A stretch of DNA of 64,000 nucleotides, from NCBI GenBank assembly GCA_002692965.1, contig NZNC01000015.1:496001-560000 (forward strand). Reading direction: 5' to 3'. Position 1 is the stretch's first letter; each line of letters begins with the position of its first letter. Below the pieces are notes generated by a model. It worked only from the letters and a program-made list of their open reading frames with translations. It made no database searches and was not told the origin of the DNA. Origin of the DNA: Haliea sp. GTDB taxonomy: Bacteria; Pseudomonadota; Gammaproteobacteria; Pseudomonadales; Halieaceae. Positions 17,577 to 29,476 of the stretch are shown one piece after another. Position numbers and translations under genes: made by a program.

Positions 17577-19229
17577 CTATCTCGCGCTGCCGCGGTCCTC
17601 GGGCACCGGCCGCGCCCGGGGCCACAGCAGGGCGAGCCCGGCTGCCAGGGACAGCCAGCTCCACCAGGGCAGGCGCCCCAGGACCTGTGGCTCTGCCAGC
17701 AGCGGAAACATGGCCAGCAACAGGGCGAGGACCGCGAGAAAACGGCGGCGGCGCTCGCTGAGCGAGGGGCCTGCCGGGACAAGCTGTCGCCGTGGGTTGG
17801 CGCTGGCCACGGGCGCATGCGCGGCCTGCTGCAGGCTGTCCAGTATCGCGTCGGGCACCCGGGGCAACTGTTCCAGCCAGGAGGGCAGTTGCCGCTGCAG
17901 GCGGCGGGCCACCTGCTGCGGTGAATAGCGCTCGCGCATCCACTCCTCGAGATAGGGCTGCGCGGTATCCCAGAGGTTGAGCTGGGGGTAGAGCTCGCGC
18001 CCCAGGCCCTCGATGTTGAGCAGGGTCTTCTGCAGCAGGACCAGCGAGGGTTGTACCTCCATGTAGAAGCGGCGGGCGGTATCGAAGAGGTAGATCAGCA
18101 GCTGGCCGAAGGAGATATCACTGAGGGGGCGCTCGAACACCGGCTCGCAGACCGCGCGCATGGCCGACTCGAAATCCTGCACCCGGGTTTCCGGCGCGAC
18201 CCAGCCACACTCCACATGCAGCTCGGCCACCAGCCGGTAATCGCGGTGGAAGACCGCCAGCAGATTGCGGGCCAGGTAGTACTGGTCGGCGTCGCTCAGG
18301 CTGCCGACAATGGCACAGTCCACCGCGATGTAGCGCGGATCGGCCGGATCGCTGGCGTCGACAAAGATATTGCCCGGGTGCATGTCGGCGTGGAAGAAGT
18401 TGTCGCGGAAGACCTGGGTGAAGAAAATTTCCACACCGCGCTCGGCGAGCAGCTTGAGATCCGTGCCCGCGGCGCGCAGGGCGGGGATATCGGTCACCGG
18501 GATACCTGAAATGCGCTCGCTGACCATGACGTTGGAGCGGGTGTAATCCCAGTACACCTGGGGCACGTGGACCAGCGGGCTGTCGGCGAAATTGCGCCGC
18601 AGCTGCGAGGCATTGGCCGCCTCGCGGCGCAGGTCCAGCTCGTCGAGGATGGTCTGTTCGTAGTCGGCCACCACTTCCACTGGGCGCAGGCGGCGGCCGT
18701 CGGACAGGTAGCGGCGCACCAGGCGGGCGATCAGGTAGAGCAGGCCAATGTCCTGGCGAATCACGGCTTCGATATCCGGGCGCAGGACCTTGACCACCAC
18801 CCGGCTGCCGTCATGCAGCACAGCGCCGTGCACCTGGGCCACCGAGGCGGAGGCCAGTGGCCGGTTCTCGAATTCGGCGAAGACCTGCGCCAGCGGCGCC
18901 TCGAGCGCAGTCTCGATCAACGCGGCGGCGCGGCTCTCATCGAAGGGCGCCACGCGGTCCTGCAGGTGGGCGAGGCTGTCGGCGATGTCCGGCGGCAAGA
19001 GGTCGCGGCGGGTGGACAGCAGCTGGCCGAACTTGATGAAAACCGGGCCCAGGTCTTCCAGCGCCTGGCGCAGGCGCTCCCCGCGGGGTGTGTCGGTGCT
19101 GCCACCCAGCCCCAGGGCGCGCAGTCCCAGCCGGGCCCCGAGCGGCAGGCTCGCCGTATCCAGGAAGGTATCCAGCCGGTGGGTCATGGCGACCCGCAGG
19201 ATGCGCAGCAGGCGCCGGGCGCGGATCAC
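17577..19229 (-). CDS. ubiB: UbiB, atypical kinase/ATPase of ubiquinone biosynthesis
   Basis: Member of the UbiB/ADCK atypical kinase family needed for ubiquinone synthesis, 550 residues. The family-defining KxGQ motif is in [16 protein letters not shown], and the ATP-binding and catalytic region includes [11 protein letters not shown]. Two hydrophobic stretches near the C-terminus anchor it in the membrane. The GTG at 19229 overlaps the ubiJ stop (GTGA). Order ubiE-ubiJ-ubiB matches E. coli. Confidence 0.95.
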   Translation of the reverse strand: MIRARRLLRILRVAMTHRLDTFLDTASLPLGARLGLRALGLGGSTDTPRGERLRQALEDLGPVFIKFGQLLSTRRDLLPPDIADSLAHLQDRVAPFDESRAAALIETALEAPLAQVFAEFENRPLASASVAQVHGAVLHDGSRVVVKVLRPDIEAVIRQDIGLLYLIARLVRRYLSDGRRLRPVEVVADYEQTILDELDLRREAANASQLRRNFADSPLVHVPQVYWDYTRSNVMVSERISGIPVTDIPALRAAGTDLKLLAERGVEIFFTQVFRDNFFHADMHPGNIFVDASDPADPRYIAVDCAIVGSLSDADQYYLARNLLAVFHRDYRLVAELHVECGWVAPETRVQDFESAMRAVCEPVFERPLSDISFGQLLIYLFDTARRFYMEVQPSLVLLQKTLLNIEGLGRELYPQLNLWDTAQPYLEEWMRERYSPQQVARRLQRQLPSWLEQLPRVPDAILDSLQQAAHAPVASANPRRQLVPAGPSLSERRRRFLAVLALLLAMFPLLAEPQVLGRLPWWSWLSLAAGLALLWPRARPVPEDRGSAR

Positions 19230-19867
19230 GAATGCTTGCCTTGCTGGGTGCGGCGGCGCAGGCGGCCCAGCCGCGACTGCAGGCGTTCCACCCGTTGCTG
19301 CAGGGCCTGCAGGTCGCGGTAGAAATCCTCGACTTCCTGTCGCGAGGGCGCCAGACGTCCCTCCTCGTGGAGGTATTCCTCGAGCTGTCGCCGCAGGCTG
19401 AGGGAGGCTTCGCGGCCGGTGCTGAAGCTGGCGCGCAGGAACACGGCCAGCTGGTGGCCCGCGACATCGCCCAGGACCTCGACCAGCGGGGCCTCCCAGT
19501 CCAGCTCCAGCCCGGCGATGATTTGCTGCAGCTGGATCAGGGCGCCGCTGTCCCCCTCGAGCTGCAGGCTGCCGTTGATCAGGGTCGCGGCGGGGTCGTC
19601 GGCGCTCGCCAGCTCGGCGAAATCCGAGGCGGCCCCGCGCACCCGCGTCGTGATCGGGCCATCGTACCAGCCGCGCAAGCTCAGACCGTCCCGGCCCGGC
19701 AGCAGATAGACACTGACGGCGGGTGCCGTGCAGGCCAGCGCGAAGCACTTGCCTTCCAGCCCGGCCAGGGCCTTGCCGGCCCCTGGGTCGAGGTCGAGGG
19801 CGGCATTGACCGCGCGCTCGAGGCCGGCCAGCACCGCGGTCACCAGGGTGGGGTCGAGTTGACTCAC
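19226..19867 (-). CDS. ubiJ: UbiJ, SCP2-domain ubiquinone assembly factor
   Basis: Accessory protein of the aerobic Ubi complex, 213 residues. The N-terminal SCP2-like lipid-binding domain spans about residues 15-120 ([20 protein letters not shown]). The C-terminal half is helical, with [20 protein letters not shown] suggesting a coiled coil. It is 2 nt after ubiE and overlaps ubiB by 4 nt. Confidence 0.92.
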   Translation of the reverse strand: MSQLDPTLVTAVLAGLERAVNAALDLDPGAGKALAGLEGKCFALACTAPAVSVYLLPGRDGLSLRGWYDGPITTRVRGAASDFAELASADDPAATLINGSLQLEGDSGALIQLQQIIAGLELDWEAPLVEVLGDVAGHQLAVFLRASFSTGREASLSLRRQLEEYLHEEGRLAPSRQEVEDFYRDLQALQQRVERLQSRLGRLRRRTQQGKHS

Positions 19868-19869
19868 GG

Positions 19870-20619
19870 TCAGGCCTTGAAGCCCCGGTGGAGGGCCACC
19901 ACGCCCCCGGTCAGGTTATGGTATTCGCAGTTGACGAAGCCGGCGTCTTCCAGCATCCCGAGCAGGGTTTCCTGGTCGGGATGCATGCGGATGGATTCCG
20001 CCAGGTACTGGTAGCTGTCGCTGTCCCCGGCCACCAGCTTGCCCATCAGCGGAAGCACACGGAAGGAGTACTGGTCGTAGGCCTTGCCCAGCAGTTCGTT
20101 GCCCGGCTTGGAAAACTCCAGCACCAGCAGGCGGCCCCCGGGCCGCAGTACCCGCAGCATCTCGCGCAGGGCCTGGTCCTTGTCGGTGACGTTGCGGAGC
20201 CCGAAGGCAATGCTGACACAGTCGAAATGGTCGTCGGGAAAGGGCAGCGCCTGGGCATCGGCCTGAACGTATTCCAGGTTGCCCTGCACCCCGTGGTCGA
20301 TCAGCTTGTCGCGGCCCACCCGGAGCATGGACTCGTTGATGTCCGCCAGGACCACGCTGCCGGTCTCCCCGACCAGGCGGGAGAATTTCGACGCCAGGTC
20401 ACCGGTGCCGCCGGCGATGTCGAGTACCCGGTGGCCCGGGCGAACGCCGGACAACTCGATGGTGAAGCGTTTCCAAAGGCGATGGACGCCCCCGGACATG
20501 AGATCGTTCATGAGGTCGTAGCGGGCCGCCACGGAGTGGAACACGTTGGCCACCAGGCCGGCCTTGGCCTCGGACTCGACTTCGCGATAGCCGAAGTGGG
20601 TGGTGCGCTTGTCGCTCAT
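19870..20619 (-). CDS. ubiE: Ubiquinone/menaquinone C-methyltransferase
   Basis: SAM-dependent C-methyltransferase of quinone synthesis, 249 residues (E. coli 251). Motifs are [19 protein letters not shown], the SAM site [15 protein letters not shown] and [17 protein letters not shown]. The ATG at 20619 gives the usual N-terminus ([11 protein letters not shown]). Longer in-frame sequence upstream would run into the DUF971 gene region. Confidence 0.96.
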   Translation of the reverse strand: MSDKRTTHFGYREVESEAKAGLVANVFHSVAARYDLMNDLMSGGVHRLWKRFTIELSGVRPGHRVLDIAGGTGDLASKFSRLVGETGSVVLADINESMLRVGRDKLIDHGVQGNLEYVQADAQALPFPDDHFDCVSIAFGLRNVTDKDQALREMLRVLRPGGRLLVLEFSKPGNELLGKAYDQYSFRVLPLMGKLVAGDSDSYQYLAESIRMHPDQETLLGMLEDAGFVNCEYHNLTGGVVALHRGFKA

Positions 20620-20674
20620 GCGGCCTCCGCCGTGCTGGACTGACCGCCTATTGTAGCGCGATGAACGGCCCCGG

Positions 20675-21067
20675 TCAGGGCTGGAATTTGACCACCTGCA
20701 CCTGGGGGTCGCGACTGGCGCCGGCCTCGTGCAGCCGGCGCAGGTAGTCGTCCCAGCGCTGCTCCTGTTCCCGGCACAGTTGTCGCAGGTAGTCCCAGCC
20801 ATACAGGCCGGTGTCGTGGCCGTCATCGAAGACCAGCTGCAGGGCATAGTGCCCCACCGGCTTGATGTCGGTGATGGCCACGTTCAGCTTGCCGGTCTGC
20901 AGCACTTCCTGGCCCGGCCCGTGCCCCTTGACCTCCGCCGAGGGGGAATAGACCCGCAGGTACTCGCAGGGCAGCTGGTAGCGCGAACCGTCTTCCCAGG
21001 TCAGTTCCAGGAGCCGGGACTTGCGGTGCAGGTGAACCCCGGTGGGCGCTGCGCTCTGTTCAGCCAT
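20675..21067 (-). CDS. DUF971 domain protein
   Basis: Protein of 130 residues made of one DUF971 domain, the module also found at the N-terminus of gamma-butyrobetaine hydroxylases. Conserved stretches are [29 protein letters not shown] and [20 protein letters not shown]. Free-standing copies are often encoded next to iron-sulfur or quinone genes; no activity is known. It lies 14 nt downstream of hslU and 55 nt before ubiE. Confidence 0.88.
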   Translation of the reverse strand: MAEQSAAPTGVHLHRKSRLLELTWEDGSRYQLPCEYLRVYSPSAEVKGHGPGQEVLQTGKLNVAITDIKPVGHYALQLVFDDGHDTGLYGWDYLRQLCREQEQRWDDYLRRLHEAGASRDPQVQVVKFQP

Positions 21068-21081
21068 GGTCGACCTCCCGG

Positions 21082-22407
21082 TCAGAGAATGAAGCGCGAC
21101 AGGTCTTCGTCCTGGGACAGGGCCTTGAGCTGACTGTCGACATAGTCGGCGTCGATGCGCAGGGTACTGTCCTGCAGGCCCGCGTCGGCGGCACTGAAAG
21201 AGGCCTCTTCGAGCAGGCGCTCCATCACGGTGTGCAGGCGCCGGGCGCCGATGTTCTCGGTCTTCTCGTTGACCTCCCAGGCGGTTTCGGCAATCTGGCG
21301 GATGCCCTCGGGGGTGAACTCCACCTTCAGGCCCTCGGTCGCCAGCAGGGCCTGGTACTGCTCGGTCAGGGAGGCGTCCGGTTCCGTGAGAATGCGCTCG
21401 AAATCTTCCGGCGTGAGGGCTTCCAGCTCGACCCGGATGGGCAGGCGGCCCTGCAGCTCGGGAATCAGGTCCGAGGGCTTGGACAGGTGGAAAGCCCCCG
21501 AGGCGATGAACAGGATGTGGTCAGTGCGAATGGTGCCGTGCTTGGTGGTCACAGTGGAGCCCTCGATCAGCGGCAGCAGGTCGCGCTGCCCCCCTTCCCG
21601 TGACACGTCTGCACCGGCCCCCTCGCTGCGCTTGGCGACTTTGTCGATCTCGTCGATGAAGACGATACCGTTCTGTTCGGCCTCGCGGATGGCCTTCTGC
21701 TTGAGCTCGTCCTCGTTGACCAGTTTGGCCGCCTCCTCGTCGCGCAGGGCCTTGAAGGCCGCTTTCACCGGCATGCGCTGGGTCTTGCGCTGCTGGCGGG
21801 AGAGGTTGGAGAACATGCTCTGCAGCTGGTTGGTCATCTCCTCCATACCCGGGGGCGCCATGATTTCCATGCTGGGTGAGGCGTTGGCCAGTTCCACCTC
21901 GATTTCCTTGTCATCCAGTTCGCCCTCGCGCAGCTTCTTGCGCAGCAGCTGCCGGGTGCCGGCGCCGCTTTCGCCGCGCTCGCTGTCCCGGGCCGGAGGC
22001 AGCAGGATGTCCAGCAGACGCTCCTCGGCGGCCTCTTCTGCCCGGTAGCGTACCCGCTCCATCTCCTGTTCGCGGTAGAGCTTGATGGCGACGTCGGCAA
22101 GGTCGCGGACGATCGACTCGACATCCCGGCCCACGTAGCCCACTTCGGTGAACTTGGTCGCCTCCACCTTGACGAAGGGCGCATTGGCCAGCTTGGCCAG
22201 GCGTCGGGCGATCTCGGTTTTGCCCACCCCGGTGGGCCCGATCATGAGGATGTTCTTGGGGGTGATTTCGGCGCGCAGGGCATCGCGCAGCTGCATGCGG
22301 CGCCAGCGGTTGCGCAGGGCAATGGCGACCGCACGCTTGGCCTCCTGCTGCCCGATGATGTGCTTGTCCAGCTCGTGGACGATCTCGCGGGGGGTCATGT
22401 CGGACAT
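21082..22407 (-). CDS. hslU: HslU ATPase of the HslUV protease
   Basis: AAA+ unfoldase that feeds proteins to HslV, 441 residues. Walker A GPTGVGKT is at 57-64, the Walker B region is [14 protein letters not shown], and the C-terminal tail ends LSRFIL, which docks into HslV. The intermediate domain includes [19 protein letters not shown]. It is 2 nt downstream of hslV. Confidence 0.97.
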   Translation of the reverse strand: MSDMTPREIVHELDKHIIGQQEAKRAVAIALRNRWRRMQLRDALRAEITPKNILMIGPTGVGKTEIARRLAKLANAPFVKVEATKFTEVGYVGRDVESIVRDLADVAIKLYREQEMERVRYRAEEAAEERLLDILLPPARDSERGESGAGTRQLLRKKLREGELDDKEIEVELANASPSMEIMAPPGMEEMTNQLQSMFSNLSRQQRKTQRMPVKAAFKALRDEEAAKLVNEDELKQKAIREAEQNGIVFIDEIDKVAKRSEGAGADVSREGGQRDLLPLIEGSTVTTKHGTIRTDHILFIASGAFHLSKPSDLIPELQGRLPIRVELEALTPEDFERILTEPDASLTEQYQALLATEGLKVEFTPEGIRQIAETAWEVNEKTENIGARRLHTVMERLLEEASFSAADAGLQDSTLRIDADYVDSQLKALSQDEDLSRFIL

Positions 22408-22409
22408 GG

Positions 22410-22955
22410 TCAGGCCTGGTAGTCGAGTTGTTCGATAGTGTGGTGATGGTTGGTGTAGATGCAGATGTCGCCGGCGATGGACAGGCCTTTCTCGACGATG
22501 CTGCGGGCGTCCAGGTCGGTGTTGTCGAGCAGGGCGCGCGCCGCCGACTGGGCGTAGGGGCCGCCGGAGCCGATCGCGATCAGGTTGTCCTCGGGCTCGA
22601 TGACATCGCCGTTGCCGGTGATGATCAGGGAGGTCTGCTTGTCGGCCACGGCCAGCAGGGCCTCCAGCTGGCGCAGGCTGCGCTCGGTACGCCAGGCCTT
22701 GGCGAGCTCTACCGCGGCGCGCACGAGGTGCCCCTGGTGCTTGTCCAGCTGCGCCTCGAACAGTTCGAACAGCGTGAAGGCGTCGGCCGTGCCGCCGGCA
22801 AAGCCGGCGATGACCTGGTCCTTGTGCAGGCGACGCACCTTGCGGGCGTTACCCTTCATGACCGTGTTGCCCATGGATACCTGGCCATCGCCACCGATGA
22901 CCACGCTGTTGCCCCGGCGTACCGAGAGAATGGTTGTTCCGCGGAATTGTTCCAC
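22410..22955 (-). CDS. hslV: HslV peptidase of the HslUV protease
   Basis: Proteasome-like threonine peptidase, 181 residues. The start GTG at 22955 gives MEQFRG before TTILSVRRG. In the family the first of these threonines becomes the catalytic N-terminus, so this copy would carry a six-residue propeptide rather than a single methionine. Other motifs are [14 protein letters not shown] and [14 protein letters not shown]. An AAAGGAG ribosome binding site lies upstream. No clear heat-shock promoter was found in the short gap to the SPOR gene. Confidence 0.96.
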   Translation of the reverse strand: MEQFRGTTILSVRRGNSVVIGGDGQVSMGNTVMKGNARKVRRLHKDQVIAGFAGGTADAFTLFELFEAQLDKHQGHLVRAAVELAKAWRTERSLRQLEALLAVADKQTSLIITGNGDVIEPEDNLIAIGSGGPYAQSAARALLDNTDLDARSIVEKGLSIAGDICIYTNHHHTIEQLDYQA

Positions 22956-23019
22956 AATAAAGGACTCCTTTACGGGGGATATGGGGTGCGCCAGCGCGAT
23001 TTCAAGCGCTGCTGGCGGC

Positions 23020-23586
23020 TCAGGGCTGACCGCGTTTCAGCAGCAGGGTGTCGATATCCTGCCCGGCGGTGAGCCCGCGTACGCGGGAGACTTCGCTGCG
23101 TGAGTCAAAGGGGCCGAGGTAGACGCGAAACCAGCGCCCGGTGCCGCTGTCTGGGCTCTCCTCGACCCGGGGCTCCAGGCCCAGTAAAAGCAGTTCGGCG
23201 CGCCGGCGGTCGGCATCCTCCCGTTGACGGAAGGAGCCGGCCTGCAGCAGCCAGGTTGCCGGCGCGGTGCTTTCCCGGGGCTGGCTGACCGTGGCCGGTT
23301 CGACCTCGACGTCGATGGTCTGTTCGGGCAGCACGGTGTAGAAATCAAAGCGCGGACGGCTCGGGGCGGGATTCTTGTCGGCTTTGCCCGCGGCCTCGGG
23401 CTCCACCGCGGGCGGGGTCGCCGGAGGCAGGGCGCCCAGGTAGAGCAGCAGGCTGAGGAAAACCCCGGTCAGTACGCCGGCGCCGTACCAGCGCCAGGGG
23501 CTGAGTCGGTCGCCGCCAGAGTTGCCGCTTGTGGGCCGCTTGCGCACGGCTCCCCGGCGATTGTTGCTGCTGGGCGTCCGCGCCAT
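23020..23586 (-). CDS. SPOR-domain (FtsN-like) membrane protein
   Basis: Bitopic protein of 188 residues: basic cytoplasmic N-terminus, one membrane helix ([19 protein letters not shown], about 33-51), a Pro/Ala-rich periplasmic linker and a C-terminal SPOR domain (about 108-185; [16 protein letters not shown] to [15 protein letters not shown]). SPOR domains bind denuded septal peptidoglycan. Position between argS and hslVU matches the ftsN locus of many gammaproteobacteria, so this is probably the FtsN counterpart, although short. The gap to argS is 3 nt. Confidence 0.88.
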   Translation of the reverse strand: MARTPSSNNRRGAVRKRPTSGNSGGDRLSPWRWYGAGVLTGVFLSLLLYLGALPPATPPAVEPEAAGKADKNPAPSRPRFDFYTVLPEQTIDVEVEPATVSQPRESTAPATWLLQAGSFRQREDADRRRAELLLLGLEPRVEESPDSGTGRWFRVYLGPFDSRSEVSRVRGLTAGQDIDTLLLKRGQP

Positions 23587-23589
23587 GGA

Positions 23590-25275
23590 CTACATGCTGT
23601 CCGGGGCGGAAACCCCGAGCAGTTCGAGGCCGTTGGCGATGACCTGGCGCACGGCTTCGCTGAGGGCCAGGCGCGCGTCGCGCAGCGGGCGGTCTTCGAC
23701 CAGGACCTTGTGGGCGTTGTACCAGGTGTGGAACTCGCCGGCCAGTTCACGCAGGTAGTTGGCCACGCTGTGGGGCTCGCAGGCCTGCGCCGCGCTGGCG
23801 ACCACCTCGGGGTACTGGTCCAGGCGCTTGAGCAGCGCCCGCTCGTGCTCTTCCTGCAACCTGTCCAGGCTCTCCAGGCCCTGGGTCGTTTGCCATTCCT
23901 CGCCCTGTTCCGCCAGTTTGCGCAGCATGGAGCAGCCGCGGGCATGGGCATACTGGATGTAGTAGACCGGGTTGTCGTTGCTCTGGGACAGGGCCAGATC
24001 GATATCGAAGGTGAGCTGGGATGTGGGTGCCCGCGCCACCAGGAAGTAGCGGGTGGCATCCCGGCCCACCTCGTCGATCAGGTCGCGCAGGGCGACGTAG
24101 CTGCCGGCGCGTTTGGACAGCTTCACTTCGGCGCCATCCCGCATGACTGTCACCATCTGGTGCAGCACGTAGTCGGGCCAGCCCTCCGGAATGCCGGCCT
24201 CGAGGGCCTGCAGGCCCGCGCGCACCCGGGTGACGGTGCTGTGGTGATCGGCGCCCTGCTCGTTGATCACGCGCTCGAAGCCGCGCTGCCACTTGTTTAG
24301 GTGGTAGGCGACATCGGGCAGGAAGTAGGTGTAGCCGCCCTCCGACTTGCGCATCACCCGGTCCTTGTCATCGCCAAAGGCCGTGGTACGCAACCACAGG
24401 GCGCCGTCCTCTTCATAGGTATGGCCGCCGGCGACCAGACGCTCGACAGTGGCTTCCACTTCGCCGGATTCGTAGAGAGCGGATTCCAGGAAGTACTCGT
24501 CAAAGTGCACGCCGAAGGCTTTCAGGTCCAGGTCCTGCTCGCGCCGCAGGTAGGCCACGGCAAACTCGCGGATCGCCTCCAGGTCCTCGGAGTCACCCTG
24601 ACCGGTAACGTGGCGGTCCTCCGCGTCGATGGTCTCGCCGGCCAGGTAGGCGCTGGCCACCTCGCGGATGTACTCCCCGCGGTAGCCGTCCTGCGGCCAG
24701 GCGGGATCCTCGGGACCGAGGCCCCGGCAGCGGGCCTGTACCGATAGCGCCAGGTTGGTGATCTGGGCGCCGGCGTCGTTGTAGTAAAACTCACTGTGGA
24801 CATTCCAGCCGGTTGCCGCGAGCAGGCGGCACAGGCTGTCGCCCACAGCGGCGCCGCGGCCGTGGCCCACGTGCAGCGGGCCAGTGGGATTGGCGGAGAC
24901 GAATTCCACCTGTACCCGGCGTCCCTGGCCCTGGCTGGAACAGCCAAAGCGCTTGCCTTCCTCCAGTACCCGCCGGACCACGGCCTGACTGCTGTCGTCG
25001 GAGAGGAAAAAGTTGAGGAAGCCGGGCCCGGCAATTTCCACCTGGCTGACCACCGACGAATCCGGCAGCGCGTCGCGGATCTGCTCGGCCAGTTCCCGCG
25101 GCTTCCTGCGCGCGACCTTGGCCAGCACCAGGGCCACGTTGCTTGCCAGGTCGCCGTGTGCCGGATCCCGGGTGCGCTCAATCGTGTAGCTGGCGGCGTG
25201 ATCGGCGGGCAGTGTGCCGGCCTCGACGAGCTGGTCGAGAGCCTGCTGGATGATCGCGGAAAGCTGTTCCTTCAT
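23590..25275 (-). CDS. argS: Arginyl-tRNA synthetase
   Basis: Class I aminoacyl-tRNA synthetase charging tRNA-Arg, 561 residues (E. coli 577). N-terminal additional domain (about 1-110), HIGH-type motif [22 protein letters not shown]-like loop as [10 protein letters not shown], and a C-terminal anticodon-binding DALR domain ending [12 protein letters not shown]. Confidence 0.97.
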   Translation of the reverse strand: MKEQLSAIIQQALDQLVEAGTLPADHAASYTIERTRDPAHGDLASNVALVLAKVARRKPRELAEQIRDALPDSSVVSQVEIAGPGFLNFFLSDDSSQAVVRRVLEEGKRFGCSSQGQGRRVQVEFVSANPTGPLHVGHGRGAAVGDSLCRLLAATGWNVHSEFYYNDAGAQITNLALSVQARCRGLGPEDPAWPQDGYRGEYIREVASAYLAGETIDAEDRHVTGQGDSEDLEAIREFAVAYLRREQDLDLKAFGVHFDEYFLESALYESGEVEATVERLVAGGHTYEEDGALWLRTTAFGDDKDRVMRKSEGGYTYFLPDVAYHLNKWQRGFERVINEQGADHHSTVTRVRAGLQALEAGIPEGWPDYVLHQMVTVMRDGAEVKLSKRAGSYVALRDLIDEVGRDATRYFLVARAPTSQLTFDIDLALSQSNDNPVYYIQYAHARGCSMLRKLAEQGEEWQTTQGLESLDRLQEEHERALLKRLDQYPEVVASAAQACEPHSVANYLRELAGEFHTWYNAHKVLVEDRPLRDARLALSEAVRQVIANGLELLGVSAPDSM

Positions 25276-25370
25276 GGGCCCGGGGTACCTGGTCCTGTGG
25301 TGGGTTGAAGCAGGCGCGCATTATCCCCGTTCGGGGTGGCGATGGCCAGTGCGGGTCGACGCTGCGCCCG

Positions 25371-27572
25371 TCAGTTCAGGTCCAGCGGGTCAATGTCGAT
25401 CGACCAGCTCAGACCGCCGCGGCCCGGCAGGGACTCGGCCGCGGCGACCATCTGGCTGGCGGCGTACTGCGCGCTGCGCCGGTCCGGGGCATTCAGCAGC
25501 AGCTGGTGGCGGAATTTGCCGGCGCGCCGCTGCAGTGGCGCCGGTAGCGGGCCGATCAGCTTGCAGCCAGGCGGCAGGCGGGGCTCCACCTCACGGCGCA
25601 GCCGGGCCAGGAACTGTTCGCCGGCGCGGGGATCGGCGCAGTCGCTGCGCAGCATCAGCATCTGGCTCCAGGGCGGCAGCCCCTGCTCCTGGCGCTGCCG
25701 CAGCAGGCGGCGGGCCTGCTCGCCGTAACTCTGCTCCAGGATGGCGCGCATGGCCGGGTGGTCGGGGTAGTGGGTCTGCAGTAACACACGTCCGGGCCGG
25801 TCTGCGCGCCCGGCGCGGCCGGCCACCTGGGTGAGCAGCTGCGCCATGCGCTCCTCGCCGCGGAAGTCGGGGCTGAACAGCAGGGCGTCGGCGTCGATCA
25901 CCGCGACCAGGCCGACCTCCGGAAAGTGGTGGCCCTTGGTCAGCATCTGGGTGCCGATCAGGATGCAGGGCTCGCCCGTGTGCAGGCGCGTGACCAGTTG
26001 CTGCATGGCGTCGCGACCCTGCATGGAGTCGCTGTCCACGCGGTGTATGGGCCACGAGGCGAACTGGCGGTGCAGGCTGTCCTCGGCCTGCTCGGTGCCC
26101 AGGCCGTTGGTCAGCAGTCGCGTACTGCTGCACTCCGGGCAGGACCGGGCCAGGGGAGCGGTTGCGCCGCAGTGGTGGCAGCGCAGGCGCCGCTGTCGCC
26201 GGTGCACGGTCAGTCTGGCGTCGCAGGCCCCGCACTGGGCCATCCAGCCGCAATCGTGGCACTGCAGGGTGGGCGCATAGCCGCGCCGGTTGAGGAACAG
26301 CAGTACCTGGCCGCCGCTGCTCAGGCAGTCGGTCATGGCAGCCACCAGGGGGGGCGAGAGGCCGCCGTCCAGGGGCTGGCAGCGCACGTCGATGGTGGCA
26401 ATCGAGGGCGCGGTCCCGGCTCCCGCACGGGCAGGTAGTTGCTGGTGGTGGTAGCGTCCTTCAAGGGCGTTGTGCAGGGTCTCCAGTGACGGGGTGGCGC
26501 TGCCCAGCACCACGCAGCAGCGGGCGTCCTGGGCGCGCTTGACCGCAATGTCCCGCGCCGAGTAGCGGAAGCCGTCCTGCTGCTTGAAGGCGCTGTCATG
26601 CTCCTCGTCGACGATGATCAGACCTGGCTCGCGCAGTGGCGTGAAGACCGCCGAACGCGTGCCGATCACGATCCTGGCCCGCCCCGTGCGTGCGGCGTCC
26701 CAGGCGGCCAGGCGCTCCCCGGCGGCGAGGCCGGAATGCAACACCGCGATGCCGCTGCCGAAGCGCTGTTCGAAGCGCTGCAGGGTCTGCGGGGTCAGAC
26801 CGATTTCCGGTATCAGTACCAGCGCCTGGCGCCCCTGTGCCAGGCAGTGGGCGATCAGCTGCAGGTAGACTTCGGTCTTGCCGCTGCCGGTGACCCCCTC
26901 CAGCAGGTGGCAGGCAAAGTTTCCCCACTCGGAGAGCACGTGGTCGAATGCCTGTTGCTGGTCGGGGTTCAGGGCCAGGCCTTTGGCGGCGGGGGCGGGT
27001 GCGGCCTCCACGGGTGGCAGGGTGCAGCGTTCCGCCAGCTGCTTGTCGGCCAGGTTGCGCAGGATCGCGGGCGAAATGCCCTCGGCTTTGAGCCGGGCCG
27101 CGCTGACGGCTTCCTCGGCCTGCAGCAGGCCGAGGGCCTGGGCCTGGCGTGGAGACCGGGACAGGGCGTCGGCGGGCAGGCCCTTGCCGCGGGTGGTCAG
27201 GCGCCAGGCCGGTGTTCCCGGCGGCTGTGGCTGGCCGCCTTCACGCAGGCCGGGGGGCAGCGCCAGGGCGAGGACTTCGCCCGGGGGGTGGTGATAGTAG
27301 CGGGCGGCCCACAGGCCGAGGGAGAGCGCGGCGGCATTCAGCAGGGGCTCCCGGTCGAGCACCTCGAGGGCGGCGCGGAGGGCGCCCGGTGGCGAGTCGC
27401 TTTCTTCAACCACCGCCGTCAGGATGCCGGTGAGCTCGCGGCGCCCGAAGGGCACCCGCACCCGCACGCCGGGGCGCAGCCCGGCGATCTGGCGGGTGTC
27501 TGTGCCCTCGGGGGGGAGGTAGTCAAACAACTGGCGCAGTGGTGCGGGCACCGCCACGCGGAGTATGCTCAT
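25371..27572 (-). CDS. priA: Primosomal helicase PriA
   Basis: Superfamily 2 3'-5' helicase that reloads DnaB at stalled forks, 733 residues. Order of parts: 3' DNA-binding domain, helicase with Walker A GVTGSGKT (lysine 232) and IIVDEEHDSAFKQ, a zinc-binding insert with eight cysteines (CHDCGWMAQCGAC and CHHCGATAPLARSCPEC), then ATQMLTKGHHFP-like motif V (IGTQMLTKGHHFPEV) and GRAGRADRPG. It is the first gene of the long minus-strand run, although 95 nt separate it from argS. Confidence 0.97.
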   Translation of the reverse strand: MSILRVAVPAPLRQLFDYLPPEGTDTRQIAGLRPGVRVRVPFGRRELTGILTAVVEESDSPPGALRAALEVLDREPLLNAAALSLGLWAARYYHHPPGEVLALALPPGLREGGQPQPPGTPAWRLTTRGKGLPADALSRSPRQAQALGLLQAEEAVSAARLKAEGISPAILRNLADKQLAERCTLPPVEAAPAPAAKGLALNPDQQQAFDHVLSEWGNFACHLLEGVTGSGKTEVYLQLIAHCLAQGRQALVLIPEIGLTPQTLQRFEQRFGSGIAVLHSGLAAGERLAAWDAARTGRARIVIGTRSAVFTPLREPGLIIVDEEHDSAFKQQDGFRYSARDIAVKRAQDARCCVVLGSATPSLETLHNALEGRYHHQQLPARAGAGTAPSIATIDVRCQPLDGGLSPPLVAAMTDCLSSGGQVLLFLNRRGYAPTLQCHDCGWMAQCGACDARLTVHRRQRRLRCHHCGATAPLARSCPECSSTRLLTNGLGTEQAEDSLHRQFASWPIHRVDSDSMQGRDAMQQLVTRLHTGEPCILIGTQMLTKGHHFPEVGLVAVIDADALLFSPDFRGEERMAQLLTQVAGRAGRADRPGRVLLQTHYPDHPAMRAILEQSYGEQARRLLRQRQEQGLPPWSQMLMLRSDCADPRAGEQFLARLRREVEPRLPPGCKLIGPLPAPLQRRAGKFRHQLLLNAPDRRSAQYAASQMVAAAESLPGRGGLSWSIDIDPLDLN

Positions 27573-27685
27573 GCAGCCCGGCTCCTTGGGAGTGATTTGG
27601 CCTGGAAAGTCGCGCAGTCTAGCAAATCCTTGCTAGCGGGCTGCGGACTGCATGGCGACCCGTTGGCGGCAGAGCCCACTAATGC

Positions 27686-27713
27686 TTGCGTCCCTGTGCC
27701 CATCTGGTAATAT
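27686..27713 (+). promoter_or_regulatory. Predicted sigma70 promoter of rpmE
   Basis: TTGCGT (27686-27691), 16-nt spacer, TAATAT (27708-27713), about 75 nt before the rpmE start. The GC-rich discriminator GCGCGCC that follows fits growth-rate-controlled ribosomal genes. Confidence 0.6.
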
Positions 27714-27787
27714 GCGCGCCTATTTTTCCGCCTCGGTGCGGTGCCCGGCGGTGACCGGGTGGCGGCACCACCAACAGGAGTCCCGAG

Positions 27788-28009
27788 ATGAAAGCTGAAA
27801 TTCACCCCAAGTACGAGACGGTGACTGCCACCTGCAGTTGTGGCAACACCATCGAGACCCGCTCCACCGTGTGCGAAAACTTCCACATCGACGTGTGTTC
27901 CGCCTGCCACCCCTTCTTTACCGGCAAGCAGAAGATCGTTGACAGCGGCGGTCGCGTCGATCGCTTCAAGAAGCGCTTCGGTGCACGGGGTGCCACCCGC
28001 TCGAACTGA
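27788..28009 (+). CDS. rpmE: 50S ribosomal protein L31 (zinc-binding form)
   Basis: L31 of 73 residues in the zinc-containing (C+) form: C16 and C18 in CSCG, C37 and C40 in CSACHPFF. The ATG has CAGGAG 9-14 nt upstream. L31 sits in the 50S central protuberance and bridges to the 30S subunit. A single-gene unit with its own terminator. Confidence 0.97.
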   Translation: MKAEIHPKYETVTATCSCGNTIETRSTVCENFHIDVCSACHPFFTGKQKIVDSGGRVDRFKKRFGARGATRSN

Positions 28010-28036
28010 TAGCGGGCGCGCAGCAAGTCTTCGCGA

Positions 28037-28074
28037 AACGCCGGCCCTCGAAAGAAGGCCGGCGTTTTTGTTTT
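28037..28074 (+). terminator. Intrinsic terminator after rpmE
   Basis: Perfect 10-bp stem AACGCCGGCC / GGCCGGCGTT followed by TTTGTTTT. Confidence 0.92.
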
Positions 28075-28188
28075 CTCGCATTGTCACCTGGCCGCGCCGG
28101 AAGTGGGCGTGCCGGCTTGTCCCCCCTCGGGCTTTTCTATATGCTCGGATGCCTTTTATAACTACCCCCGTGCAGTGCAAGTGAATCT

Positions 28189-29445
<1,257 letters not shown>

Positions 29446-29476
29446 AGGCGCACACCACCGGGGCGCGCCGCGCCCC